From Paracoccaceae bacterium (lineage in GTDB: Bacteria > Pseudomonadota > Alphaproteobacteria > Rhodobacterales > Rhodobacteraceae): DNA of 16,037 nucleotides. A model generated the notes under the pieces. The model saw nothing but the letters and a program-made list of their open reading frames with translations. It did not search any database and was not told the DNA's origin. Shown in pieces: positions 7,707-15,009 of the stretch (its first letter is position 1; the number at the start of each line of letters is the position of its first letter). The position numbers and the translations under genes were made by a program. The stretch covers positions 1-16,037 of the forward strand of contig PWWF01000314.1 of assembly GCA_003561595.1 (NCBI GenBank). Direction: 5' to 3'.

Positions 7707-7993
7707 TCCACCACCTTCGGCACGGCAAAGAACCCCTCGCGCGCATCGGGCGCATTGGCCAGAACCTTGTCCTGGATATTCCCGTCGCTCCCCCCATCCG
7801 CTCGGCGCTTCAGCCGCATCGGCGTGACCGAGGTCATGGGCTCCACCCCCTCGACATCCACCTCGGCCAGTTGCTCCATGAATGTCAGGATACGGCTCAG
7901 GTCCTGAGCCAGCGCAGGCAGATTGTCGTCAGGCACTTTGATGCGGGCAAGATGGGCGACCTTGCGCGCGGTTTCCAGATCGATCTCGGACAT
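7703..7993 (-). CDS. gatC: Aspartyl/glutamyl-tRNA(Asn/Gln) amidotransferase subunit C
   Basis: Small subunit (96 residues) that wraps around GatA and stabilises the GatCAB complex. It has the family layout: an N-terminal helix with [14 protein letters not shown], a second helix [26 protein letters not shown] and the C-terminal extension ending [14 protein letters not shown] 7993 is preceded by CCGGAG at good spacing. Its stop overlaps the gatA ATG by four bases. It starts 75 nt after phoB ends on the same strand; that gap has no strong terminator, so read-through from phoU-phoB is possible but not shown. Confidence 0.96.
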   Translation of the reverse strand: MSEIDLETARKVAHLARIKVPDDNLPALAQDLSRILTFMEQLAEVDVEGVEPMTSVTPMRLKRRADGGSDGNIQDKVLANAPDAREGFFAVPKVVE

Positions 7994-8068
7994 GGGCGCT
8001 CCGGGCTGCGGGGTTCTCGGTTCCCGCGCGGTTTAGCGGCAGCGCGGCGCAGGTGCAAGCGCGCGCGA

Positions 8069-8761
8069 TCAGCCCATCGCGTAGCCCGTGCCGCGCACGG
8101 TGCGGATCGGGTCCTCACCCCCGCTGGCACAGAGCGCCTTGCGCAACCGGCCCACATGCACATCGACCGTGCGCGTGTCGATATAGATGTCGCGCCCCCA
8201 GACCCGGTCCAAGAGCGCCTCGCGCGTCCAGACCTTGCCGGGGCGTTCCATGAAGGCGCCAAGCAGGCGAAACTCGGTCGGACCCAGATGAAGGGCCTTG
8301 TCGTCGCGGGTCACGCGGTGACTTTCGGGGTCAAGCCTGATGCCGGCCACTTCGAGCACCTGCCCTGCCGCCGTGGGGCGGAAGCGGCGCAGATTGGCGC
8401 GCACGCGGGCGATCAGTTCGGCCACGGAATAGGGTTTGATGATATAGTCATCCGCGCCCGTATCCAGCCCGCGCACGCGGTCGCTTTCCTCGGACCGGGC
8501 CGACACCATGATGACCGCCGCCGCGCGCCCTTCGGGCGTGGCCTTGATCTGGCGGCAGGCTTCCAGCCCCGACACGCGCGGCAGCATCCAGTCCAGCAGC
8601 ACCACATCGGGGCCCAGTTCGGACATGGCCAGCAGGGCCTCTTCGCCGTCGCGCGCGGTGGCGATGCGAAAGCCTGCCGATTTCAGGTTGTAGCTCAGCA
8701 GCGCGATCTGTGCGGGTTCGTCATCGACGATCAGCACCAGCGGAGCATCAGTTTGTGACAT
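8069..8761 (-). CDS. phoB: Phosphate regulon response regulator PhoB
   Basis: OmpR-class response regulator that binds PHO boxes when phosphorylated under phosphate limitation. The 230-residue protein has a receiver domain (about 6-122) with acidic pocket D13/D14 (IVDDE), phosphoacceptor D57 (LLDWMLP), S88 and K109 (IIKPY), and a winged-helix domain (about 135-228) with GPTEFRLLGAFMERPGKVWTREALLDRVWG and a closing RTVRGTGYAMG. The DWMLP and LGPTEFRLL stretches are typical of PhoB rather than other OmpR-type regulators. It starts three bases after the phoU stop, so the two form one unit. The histidine kinase phoR is not in the window. Confidence 0.96.
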   Translation of the reverse strand: MSQTDAPLVLIVDDEPAQIALLSYNLKSAGFRIATARDGEEALLAMSELGPDVVLLDWMLPRVSGLEACRQIKATPEGRAAAVIMVSARSEESDRVRGLDTGADDYIIKPYSVAELIARVRANLRRFRPTAAGQVLEVAGIRLDPESHRVTRDDKALHLGPTEFRLLGAFMERPGKVWTREALLDRVWGRDIYIDTRTVDVHVGRLRKALCASGGEDPIRTVRGTGYAMG

Positions 8762-8764
8762 TGT

Positions 8765-9472
8765 CTATTTTTCCGGCGCCGTGATCGAGGCCGTGGACAG
8801 CCCCTTCTCGCGTTTGCTTTCCTGGCGTCCTTCGGTCACGAAGATCACATGTTCCGCGCCATGGGTGACCAGATCGCCCATCCGCTCTATGTTCTTGGCA
8901 ATGAAGATGTAATGCAGGCAGGCGGTGATGTTGCGCGGGTCTTCCATCATATGGGTGATGAATTCGCGAAACAGCGCATTGGTCATGTCATCGACTTCGA
9001 TATCGCGGGCGATCACGTCGCGCGCCAGATCCACATCCATGCGCGCGAAGGCATCCAGCATGTCGGTCAGCATCTGCCCGACCAGCCGCGCCTGCCGGCG
9101 CAGCGCGCCTGCCGCGCCGTCGATCACATGGGCCTGCGCCAGAACCGACACGCGCTTGGCCATGTTCTTGGCATAATCGCCCATCCGCTCCAGCTCTGCC
9201 GCCATCTTCATCACCGCGACGGCAGATCGCAGGTCATCCGCCTGCGGCTGGCGCAGTGCGAGCATGCGCACGACCTGGGTATTGATCTCTTCCTCGGCGG
9301 CATCGATGGCGCGATCTTCGGCGATCACACTCTGGGCGCGCTCGACATCGCGCGCTTCCAGCGCGCGAGAGGCTTCGATCATCGCGGTCTCGACCTTGCC
9401 GCCCATGGCCAGCAGGGACAGGCGAATGGCCTCCAGGTCTCGGTCAAATGCGGAAAGCGTATGGGGTTTCAT
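8765..9472 (-). CDS. phoU: Phosphate signalling/transport accessory protein PhoU
   Basis: PhoU links the Pst phosphate importer to the PhoR kinase and keeps the Pho regulon off when phosphate is ample; it acts at the inner face of the membrane. The 235-residue all-helical protein shows the two PhoU repeats, each with its metal-binding motif: ELERMGDYAKN near 94-103 and NIERMGDLVTH near 194-204. ATG 9472 is chosen because AAGGAG lies ten bases upstream; a longer frame to 9577 would run through the PHO box. The tail after residue 212 is charged and variable. No pst genes lie next to it: the upstream neighbour is a divergent CAP-domain gene. Confidence 0.95.
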   Translation of the reverse strand: MKPHTLSAFDRDLEAIRLSLLAMGGKVETAMIEASRALEARDVERAQSVIAEDRAIDAAEEEINTQVVRMLALRQPQADDLRSAVAVMKMAAELERMGDYAKNMAKRVSVLAQAHVIDGAAGALRRQARLVGQMLTDMLDAFARMDVDLARDVIARDIEVDDMTNALFREFITHMMEDPRNITACLHYIFIAKNIERMGDLVTHGAEHVIFVTEGRQESKREKGLSTASITAPEK

Positions 9473-9510
9473 GGGCCTGCTCCTTGTCTCTGGCGTGGGA
9501 TAGCGCAGCT

Positions 9511-9530
9511 TCATGACAGTTTCATGACAC
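9511..9530 (-). promoter_or_regulatory. PHO box upstream of phoU-phoB
   Basis: On the minus strand GTGTCAT (9530-9524), GAAA and CTGTCAT (9519-9513) form two seven-base direct repeats with 11-bp periodicity, a near-perfect match to the PhoB-binding consensus CTGTCAT-N4-CTGTCAT. It ends 38 nt before the phoU ATG. A TATCCC about ten bases downstream could be the -10. PhoB of this very operon is the expected ligand, implying positive autoregulation. Confidence 0.8.
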
Positions 9531-9683
9531 GCATGACTGGCCGGGCAACGCAGCCATGCCTGCGCGCGCATTGTCAACGCGAAAAACGGCGCGCGCGCCG
9601 CTCACGCGCTGCGCCGCATTTCGTGACTGCCCTTTTGCGCGCCGCTGCCCCATGCTCGCCCCCTGTCATGACGGAGAGCCCGG

Positions 9684-10133
9684 ATGCTGCGCGCCCTTGC
9701 CCTGATCTGCCTGTGCCTGCCGGGTCTGCCCGCGCTGGCCTGCCCTGCCCCCACCGCCCCCGAGATCGAAGCGCATCTGAGCGCCCTGAACGCAGAGCGC
9801 GCGCGCGCCGGGCGCCCGGCCCTTGCCCATGCCCCCGATCTGGGCCGCGCGGCGCAAGCCCATGCCTGCGACATGGCACGGCGCGGCTATTTCAGCCATA
9901 CCAGCCCCGGCGGGCAGGACATGGTGGCGCGGGCACGCAACGCGGGGGCCACGGGCTATTGCATGATCGGCGAGAATATCGCGCAGGGGCATCGGGATAT
10001 CCCCACGGTCATCGCAAGCTGGATGCGATCTGCGGGGCATCGGCGCAATATTCTGGATGGCAGCTATACCCATGTCGGGCTGGGGCTTGCGCCGGGGCCG
10101 GTCTGGGTGCAGGTCTTTGCTGGGCGGTGCTAG
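9684..10133 (+). CDS. Secreted CAP-domain (SCP/PR-1-like) protein
   Basis: A 149-residue exported protein of the CAP superfamily, common in bacteria and mostly without known function. A hydrophobic signal peptide (about 1-19, ending PALA) is followed by an N-terminal helix HLSALNAERARAGRPAL, then the CAP motifs: H60 in AAQAHACDMARRGYFSH, H72, E97 in GENIAQG, and H119 in SWMRSAGHRRNILDGSYTHVGLG, which together form the usual His/Glu cavity. Cysteines 20, 62, 93 and 149 could form two disulfides in the periplasm. ALAC lacks the usual Leu at -3 of a lipobox, so signal peptidase I cleavage is more likely than lipidation. ATG 9684 follows GGAGA. The gene is divergent from phoU; the PHO box lies between them. 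Confidence 0.9.
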   Translation: MLRALALICLCLPGLPALACPAPTAPEIEAHLSALNAERARAGRPALAHAPDLGRAAQAHACDMARRGYFSHTSPGGQDMVARARNAGATGYCMIGENIAQGHRDIPTVIASWMRSAGHRRNILDGSYTHVGLGLAPGPVWVQVFAGRC

Positions 10134-10181
10134 GGCGTAGACCTACAAACCAGCCACCACTGGTTTGTAGGTCTACGCCCT
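10132..10181. repeat. 22-bp perfect inverted repeat after the CAP gene
   Basis: Bases 10132-10153 are the exact reverse complement of 10160-10181, with the six-base loop CCACCA. The left arm starts within the TAG stop codon of the CAP gene. It could fold as a very stable hairpin and act as a terminator or 3' stabiliser, though no T-tract follows. The arms are richer in A+T than the surroundings, suggesting an acquired palindromic element. Confidence 0.85.
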
Positions 10182-10194
10182 GAGGGGCACGCGA

Positions 10195-10223
10195 TTGCCG
10201 CGCGCGGCGGGGCAGTCTATGTC
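10195..10223 (+). promoter_or_regulatory. Candidate pepN promoter
   Basis: TTGCCG (10195-10200) and TATGTC (10218-10223) are 17 nt apart. Transcription would start near 10230, giving a leader of about 26 nt before ATG 10256 and supporting that start over ATG 10232. The -10 match is modest. Confidence 0.35.
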
Positions 10224-10255
10224 AGGGCCAAATGCAGACTGACCGGGAGCAGCCG

Positions 10256-12817
10256 ATGCGCGACACAACTCCGCAGCCGATCTACCTTGCCGATTACCAG
10301 CCGCCGCCCTTTCTGATCGATGATGTGCAGTTGCAGTTTCATCTCGATCCGCAGGCGACGCGGGTGCGCGCGACCATCCGCTTCCGCCCCAACCCGTCTG
10401 TCGCCAGCGGCCATGATCTGCGGCTGGATGGCGAGGGGCTGCGCCTGATCGCGGCGGCCATCGACGGCACGCCCGTCACGGCACAGCCCGACGCGGGCGG
10501 GCTGACCATCCCGCAGGCCGATCTGCCCGATGGCCCGTTCACCTGGACATCCGAGGTCGAGATCGCGCCGCAGGCCAATACCGCGCTTGAGGGGCTGTAT
10601 ATGTCGAACGGCATGTATTGCACCCAATGCGAGGCAGAGGGCTTTCGCAAGATCACCTTCTACCCCGACCGCCCCGATGTCATGGCCCCGTTCCGCGTGC
10701 GCGTCGAGAGCGCGCTGCCGGTGCTGCTGTCCAATGGCAACCCGGTTGCTCAGGGCGATGGCTGGGCCGAATGGCATGACCCGCACCCCAAGCCCGCCTA
10801 TCTGTTCGCGCTGGTCGCGGGCGATCTGCGCGCCACGACAGACCAGTTCACCACCATGGACGGGCGCGCGGTCACGCTGAATATCTGGGTGCGCCCCGGT
10901 GATGAGGGCAAGACCGGCTACGCGATGGAGGCGCTGAAACGCTCGATGCTCTGGGATGAGCAGGTTTATGGGCGTGCCTATGACCTTGATATCTTCAATA
11001 TCGTCGCCGTGGATGATTTCAACATGGGCGCGATGGAGAACAAGGGCCTGAACATCTTCAATTCGAAATATGTCCTCGCCTCGCCTGAAACCGCGACGGA
11101 TGGCGATTATGCCAGTATCGAGCGGATCATCGCGCATGAGTATTTCCATAACTGGACCGGCAATCGCATCACCTGCCGCGACTGGTTCCAGTTGTCGCTG
11201 AAAGAGGGGCTGACCGTCTTTCGCGACCAGCAATTCATGGGCGACATGCGCAGCCATGCGGTCAAGCGGGTGGAGGATGTGCTGACCCTGCGGGCGCGCC
11301 AGTTCCGCGAGGATGATGGCCCGCTGGCCCATCCCGTGCGGCCCGAAAGCTATGTCGAGATCAACAATTTCTACACCGCCACTGTCTATGAAAAGGGCGC
11401 CGAGCTGATCCGCATGTTGCAGCTTCTGGTCGGGCCGGAAGGCTATGCCGCCGCGCTGGATCTGTATTTCCTGCGCCATGACGGGCAGGCCTGCACCATC
11501 GAGGACTGGCTTGCCGTGTTCGAGGAAGCGACGGGCCGCGATCTGTCACAGTTCAAGCGCTGGTATGAACAGGCGGGCACGCCCCGGCTGTCCGTGTCCG
11601 AGGCGTGGGAGGACGGGCGCTATACGCTGCGCCTGCGCCAGCACACGCCCCCCACCCCCGGCCAGCCGCTGAAAGAGCCGCTGCTGATCCCGGTCGCGAT
11701 GGGGCTGCTGGGGCCGGACGGGGCGGAACTGGTGCCGACCCGCGTGCTGGAACTGGACGCGCCCGAGGCCGAGTTCGTCTTTGACGATCTGCCCGCGAAA
11801 CCCGTGGCCTCGCTGCTGCGCGGCTTTTCCGCGCCGGTGGTGCTGGACCATGACCTGAGTTCGGAAGAGCGCGCGTTGCTTCTGGCCCATGACAGCGACC
11901 CGTTCAACCGGATCGAGGCCGGGCGCGCGCTGGCGCGTGACATCCTGCACGCCATGGTGCGCGAGAATGCACGCCCCGGCCCGGATTACACCGACGCGCT
12001 GCGCAATACGCTGACCGATGAGGCGCTTGATCCCGCGCTGCGCGCGCTGGCGCTGCGCCTGCCAGGGCAGGATGAGCTGGCGGCCTCGCTGCATGCGCGC
12101 GGGGTCACACCGGACCCCGATGCGATCTTTGCCGCGCGCGAGGGCGCGTTGCGTCTGATGGCCGAGGCGCTGGCCCCCGATCTGGCGCGCATCATCGCCG
12201 AGATGGCCACCCCCGGCCCTTATAGCGCCGATGCCCGCGATGCAGGCCGCCGCGCGCTGCGCGTGCAGGCCGTGGCGCTGCTGGCCTATGCCGATGGCGG
12301 CGCACGCGCCCGCGAGATCTTCGCGCAGGCCGACAACATGACCGAACAGATGGGCAGTTGGGGCGCCCTGCTGGCCATCGGCGACGGGGCCGAGGAAACG
12401 GCGCAATTCTACCGCCAATGGGCGCAGGACAGGCTGGTTGTGGACAAGTGGTTCGCCGCACAGGTCGCCTATGCCCGTCCCGAACGGGCCGCAGCAACGG
12501 CGCAGGCGCTCTGCGCGCATCCCGATTTCGACTGGAAGAACCCCAATCGCTTCCGCTCTGTCATCGGGGCGCTGGGGGCGAACCATGCCGGATTTCACGC
12601 CGCCGATGGCGCAGCCTACCGGCTGGTTGCGGACTGGCTGATCCGGCTGGACAGCGTCAACCCGCAGACAGCGGCGCGCATGTCCACATTGTTCGAGACC
12701 TGGCGCCGCTATGATACCAGCCGCCAGGGCCTGATCGGGGCCGAACTGCGGCGGATCATGGATCAGGACGCGCTGAGCCGCGACATGTCGGAAATGGTGG
12801 GGCGGTTGCTGGAGTGA
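10256..12817 (+). CDS. pepN: Aminopeptidase N (M1 family)
   Basis: Zinc metallopeptidase that removes N-terminal residues from peptides in the cytoplasm. The 853-residue protein matches the length and order of the bacterial PepN type: an N-terminal beta-sheet domain, the exopeptidase motif GAMEN at 258-262, the zinc site HEYFH at 294-298 with third ligand E317 (HExxH-18-E), the transition-state tyrosine Y378 in TATVYEKGAELI, and a long C-terminal helical domain. ATG 10256 is preferred because GGGAG lies seven bases upstream; ATG 10232, in frame and preceded by AGGG, would add eight residues. No signal peptide. The gene is alone on its strand, between the 22-bp palindrome and a hairpin it shares with the convergent ABC operon. 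Confidence 0.97.
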   Translation: MRDTTPQPIYLADYQPPPFLIDDVQLQFHLDPQATRVRATIRFRPNPSVASGHDLRLDGEGLRLIAAAIDGTPVTAQPDAGGLTIPQADLPDGPFTWTSEVEIAPQANTALEGLYMSNGMYCTQCEAEGFRKITFYPDRPDVMAPFRVRVESALPVLLSNGNPVAQGDGWAEWHDPHPKPAYLFALVAGDLRATTDQFTTMDGRAVTLNIWVRPGDEGKTGYAMEALKRSMLWDEQVYGRAYDLDIFNIVAVDDFNMGAMENKGLNIFNSKYVLASPETATDGDYASIERIIAHEYFHNWTGNRITCRDWFQLSLKEGLTVFRDQQFMGDMRSHAVKRVEDVLTLRARQFREDDGPLAHPVRPESYVEINNFYTATVYEKGAELIRMLQLLVGPEGYAAALDLYFLRHDGQACTIEDWLAVFEEATGRDLSQFKRWYEQAGTPRLSVSEAWEDGRYTLRLRQHTPPTPGQPLKEPLLIPVAMGLLGPDGAELVPTRVLELDAPEAEFVFDDLPAKPVASLLRGFSAPVVLDHDLSSEERALLLAHDSDPFNRIEAGRALARDILHAMVRENARPGPDYTDALRNTLTDEALDPALRALALRLPGQDELAASLHARGVTPDPDAIFAAREGALRLMAEALAPDLARIIAEMATPGPYSADARDAGRRALRVQAVALLAYADGGARAREIFAQADNMTEQMGSWGALLAIGDGAEETAQFYRQWAQDRLVVDKWFAAQVAYARPERAAATAQALCAHPDFDWKNPNRFRSVIGALGANHAGFHAADGAAYRLVADWLIRLDSVNPQTAARMSTLFETWRRYDTSRQGLIGAELRRIMDQDALSRDMSEMVGRLLE

Positions 12818-12819
12818 CA

Positions 12820-12843
12820 CGCCCCGGCCGCAAGGCCGGGGCG
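12820..12843. terminator. Bidirectional hairpin between pepN and the ABC operon
   Basis: CGCCCCGGCC (12820-12829) pairs perfectly with GGCCGGGGCG (12834-12843) around a GCAA tetraloop. It begins three bases after the pepN stop and sits 13 bases past the stop of the convergent binding-protein gene. There is no T-run on either side, as is usual for GC-rich alphaproteobacteria. Confidence 0.7.
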
Positions 12844-12856
12844 CGCCTGAGACAGT

Positions 12857-13846
12857 TTAGTCGAAGGCGGCGTCCGTCACGATGCTGGTCCATGCGCCTT
12901 CGGGCGCAGCGGTGATCACCGGGTCCGAACCGCCTGCCAGCAGCGTCTGAACCGTGCGGTCGGCATCTTCCGGATCAAGCGTACCGTCTGACCCTTCCAG
13001 CAGCAGGGCAACTTCGCCCATCATGCGGATCTGATGCTCTTCGGTCTGCGCGCCGGTATCGTCATAATCCAGCACGATCATGGCGGCGTCCTCGACATTC
13101 TCGGCCGCCCAGTCCCAGCCGCGCATCGAGGCGCGCACGAAACGCGCCATCTGGTCGACGAAATCCTCATCCTCCAGCCGGTCTTCCATCACCCACAGGC
13201 CATCTTCCAGAGTGGCGACGCCCTGTTCCTCATAGAGGAAATTGACCAGCTCATCCTCGCCGATACCTGCATCGATGACCTGCCAGTATTCATTATAGGT
13301 CATGGTCGAAATGCAGTCGGCCTGGTTCTGCAAGAGCGGGTCCACATTGAAGCCCTGGCGCAGCACCTCGACCCCGTCATCGCCGCCATCGGTCGGGATG
13401 CCAAGCGTGCTCATCCAGGACAGGAAGGGGAATTCATTGCCGAAGAACCACACACCCAGCGTGCGGCCCGGGAAATCCTCGGGGCTGGCCACGCCGGTTT
13501 CGGCCAGACAGGTCAGCATCATGCCCGAGCGTTTGAAGGGCTGCGCGATATTCACGAGATCCAGCCCGCTTTCGCGCGCGGCCAGCGCCGCCGGCATCCA
13601 TTCGACGATGACATCAGCGCCACCGCCCGCAATCACCTGCGGCGGTGCGATATCGGGGCCACCGGGGCGGATGGTGACATTCAGCCCCTCTTCCTCGTAA
13701 TAGCCATTCTCCAGCGCGACATAATAGCCCGCGAACTGGGCCTGCGTGACCCATTTGAGCTGCAGGGTGATGTCATCCATCGCCCATGCAGCGGGTGCAA
13801 GGCCCAGCCCAAGGGCTGCGACCGATCCGAATATGGTTTTCTTCAT
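12857..13846 (-). CDS. ABC transporter substrate-binding protein, NMT1/THI5-like
   Basis: Periplasmic binding protein of the nitrate/sulfonate/thiamin-precursor class. The 329-residue product begins with a signal peptide (MKKTIFGSVAALGLGLAPAAWA, likely cut after residue 22) followed by the family's opening LQLKWVTQAQFAGYYVALE and NGYYEEEGLNVTI, a motif shared with ThiY-like pyrimidine-precursor binders. A GGG/ADVIVEWMPAALAA stretch follows the ligand-binding loop. The ATG is fixed by the excellent ribosome site at 13853-13861. It is the last gene of a three-gene unit behind two permeases. The substrate cannot be read from the sequence: a thiamin pyrimidine precursor, a nitrogen or a sulfur compound are all possible. 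The C-terminal half is notably acidic. Confidence 0.88.
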   Translation of the reverse strand: MKKTIFGSVAALGLGLAPAAWAMDDITLQLKWVTQAQFAGYYVALENGYYEEEGLNVTIRPGGPDIAPPQVIAGGGADVIVEWMPAALAARESGLDLVNIAQPFKRSGMMLTCLAETGVASPEDFPGRTLGVWFFGNEFPFLSWMSTLGIPTDGGDDGVEVLRQGFNVDPLLQNQADCISTMTYNEYWQVIDAGIGEDELVNFLYEEQGVATLEDGLWVMEDRLEDEDFVDQMARFVRASMRGWDWAAENVEDAAMIVLDYDDTGAQTEEHQIRMMGEVALLLEGSDGTLDPEDADRTVQTLLAGGSDPVITAAPEGAWTSIVTDAAFD

Positions 13847-13852
13847 TGTCTT

Positions 13853-13861
13853 ATCACCTCC
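13853..13861 (-). promoter_or_regulatory. Perfect Shine-Dalgarno site of the binding-protein gene
   Basis: GGAGGTGAT is fully complementary to the 16S rRNA 3' end and is spaced six bases from ATG 13846. Other starts in this window use much weaker sites, so this would raise output of the binding protein relative to its permeases, as importers usually require. An imperfect stem just upstream (13868-13876 with 13882-13892) may add mRNA stability. Confidence 0.75.
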
Positions 13862-13896
13862 GTGTTGCCTGGCCCAGTGCTTGGGTCTCAGGGGTG

Positions 13897-15009
13897 TCAG
13901 CGCCCGCGTTGCGACGGGTGCCAGAAGGTCACCCACCGTTCCACAAGCGCAATCAGGCCGTAGAACAGCGACCCCGCAAGGGCTGCCACGGCAATTTCGG
14001 CCCAGACCATGTCCAGTTGCAACCGCCCCACTTCGGTCGAGATGCGAAACCCCATCCCGCGCGTCGGAGAGCCGAAAAATTCGGCAACGATCGCCCCGAT
14101 CAGGGCCAGTGTCGATGAAATCTTGAGCCCGTTGAAGATGAAGGGCATGGCGGCAGGCAGGCGCAGTTTCAGCAATCCCTGCCCCCATGTGGCACTGTAG
14201 GTGCGCATCAGGTCGCGCTGCATCGCCTCGGTCGCGGTCAGGCCCTGCACCGTGTTCACGAGCATCGGAAAGAACACCATCGCGACCACGACAGCGGCCT
14301 TGGACGGCCAGTCGAACCCGAACCACATCACCATGATCGGCGCAGTGCCGATGATGGGCAGCGCGGCCAGGAAATTGCCCACCGGCAAAAGGCCCCGGCG
14401 CAGGAAATCATAGCGGTCCACGACCAGCGCAAAGACCAGCGCCGCGCCCACCCCGATGGCATAGCCCGAGAGCGCGCCCTTGACGAAGGTCTGCACGAAA
14501 TCCACCCACAGCACATCGGTCGAGCGCAGGATACGGTCCCAGATCGCGCTGGGCGCAGGCAGGATGACGCGCGGCACGTCCAGCCCGCGCACGACGACCT
14601 CCCACAGCCACAGAAGCGTGGCGCCGAATGTCAGCGGCGCCAGCAGGCGCTGCACGCTGCCGATCAGGCCCGCGCGGCGCGGCAGATCGGCAAAGAGTGC
14701 GACCAGCAGCCACGCCCCCAGCCAGACCGCGATGACCGCCGCCCAGAAGGACGGATGCCCCATCGGCCCGGCGGTCAGCCCCGTGGCGGCAAGAAAAAGC
14801 GCCAGCGCCAGCGCGCCGGTCGCCGCGAGCTGCGCCGTCCCGGACAGGCGCGGCATGGACAGCCAGACCAGCACCGCGCCCAGCAGCGCCGCCATCGGCA
14901 GGATATCCGGCTGCCCCCCGGCCCCGGCTACCGCCAGCGCCACTGCCGCCAGCAGGCCCAGCACCATGCCCAGCCCCTGCACCCCGCCACTGTCACGCAA
15001 CACACTCAT
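13897..15009 (-). CDS. ABC transporter permease with extra N-terminal membrane segments
   Basis: Inner-membrane permease of the TauC/SsuC/ThiX type (BPD_transp_1 domain, about 170-365). The ATPase-contacting loop is recognisable as DLMRTYSATWGQGLLKLRLPAAMPF near 266-290. At 370 residues it is about 100 longer than typical family members: residues 1-110 hold roughly four additional hydrophobic segments rich in Ala, Leu and Gly before the conserved core (LWLWEVVVRGLDVPRVILPAPSAIW, 133-157). ATG 15009 overlaps the stop of the upstream permease by ATGA, so the two are translationally coupled and presumably form a heterodimer. No ATPase gene is adjacent in the window. Confidence 0.88.
   Translation of the reverse strand: MSVLRDSGGVQGLGMVLGLLAAVALAVAGAGGQPDILPMAALLGAVLVWLSMPRLSGTAQLAATGALALALFLAATGLTAGPMGHPSFWAAVIAVWLGAWLLVALFADLPRRAGLIGSVQRLLAPLTFGATLLWLWEVVVRGLDVPRVILPAPSAIWDRILRSTDVLWVDFVQTFVKGALSGYAIGVGAALVFALVVDRYDFLRRGLLPVGNFLAALPIIGTAPIMVMWFGFDWPSKAAVVVAMVFFPMLVNTVQGLTATEAMQRDLMRTYSATWGQGLLKLRLPAAMPFIFNGLKISSTLALIGAIVAEFFGSPTRGMGFRISTEVGRLQLDMVWAEIAVAALAGSLFYGLIALVERWVTFWHPSQRGR

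Noticed and set aside
7640..8758. 372-codon plus-strand frame across gatC and phoB
   Set aside because: Antisense of two conserved genes with full motif sets; no domain of its own.
9587..9600. Self-complementary CGGCGCGCGCGCCG before the CAP gene
   Set aside because: A GC-alternating palindrome is likely by chance in this composition, and no matching promoter element could be placed around it.
9663..9669. Single CTGTCAT near the CAP gene start, a possible second PHO site
   Set aside because: No second repeat at 11-bp spacing on either side, so it is only a half-site.
9735..9743. ALAC at the end of the CAP protein signal peptide as a lipobox
   Set aside because: The -3 position is Ala and -2 is Leu, unlike the usual L-[AS]-[GA]-C; type I cleavage is more likely.
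8849..10183. 444-codon plus-strand frame across phoU and the CAP gene
   Set aside because: Covers antisense phoU, the PHO box and a different frame of the CAP gene; no coherent protein.
11546..12820. Long open frame on the minus strand opposite the 3' half of pepN
   Set aside because: Antisense artefact of third-position GC bias; no recognisable domain and it fully overlaps a conserved gene.
13868..13899. CTGAGACCC on the minus strand, recalling the TPP riboswitch CUGAGA, ahead of a THI5-like binding protein
   Set aside because: The other conserved TPP pieces (GGGGUGC partner placement, the CCUGAUC...GGUAAUACC block and the GCGxAGGGA end) are absent, and the gap is only 50 nt.
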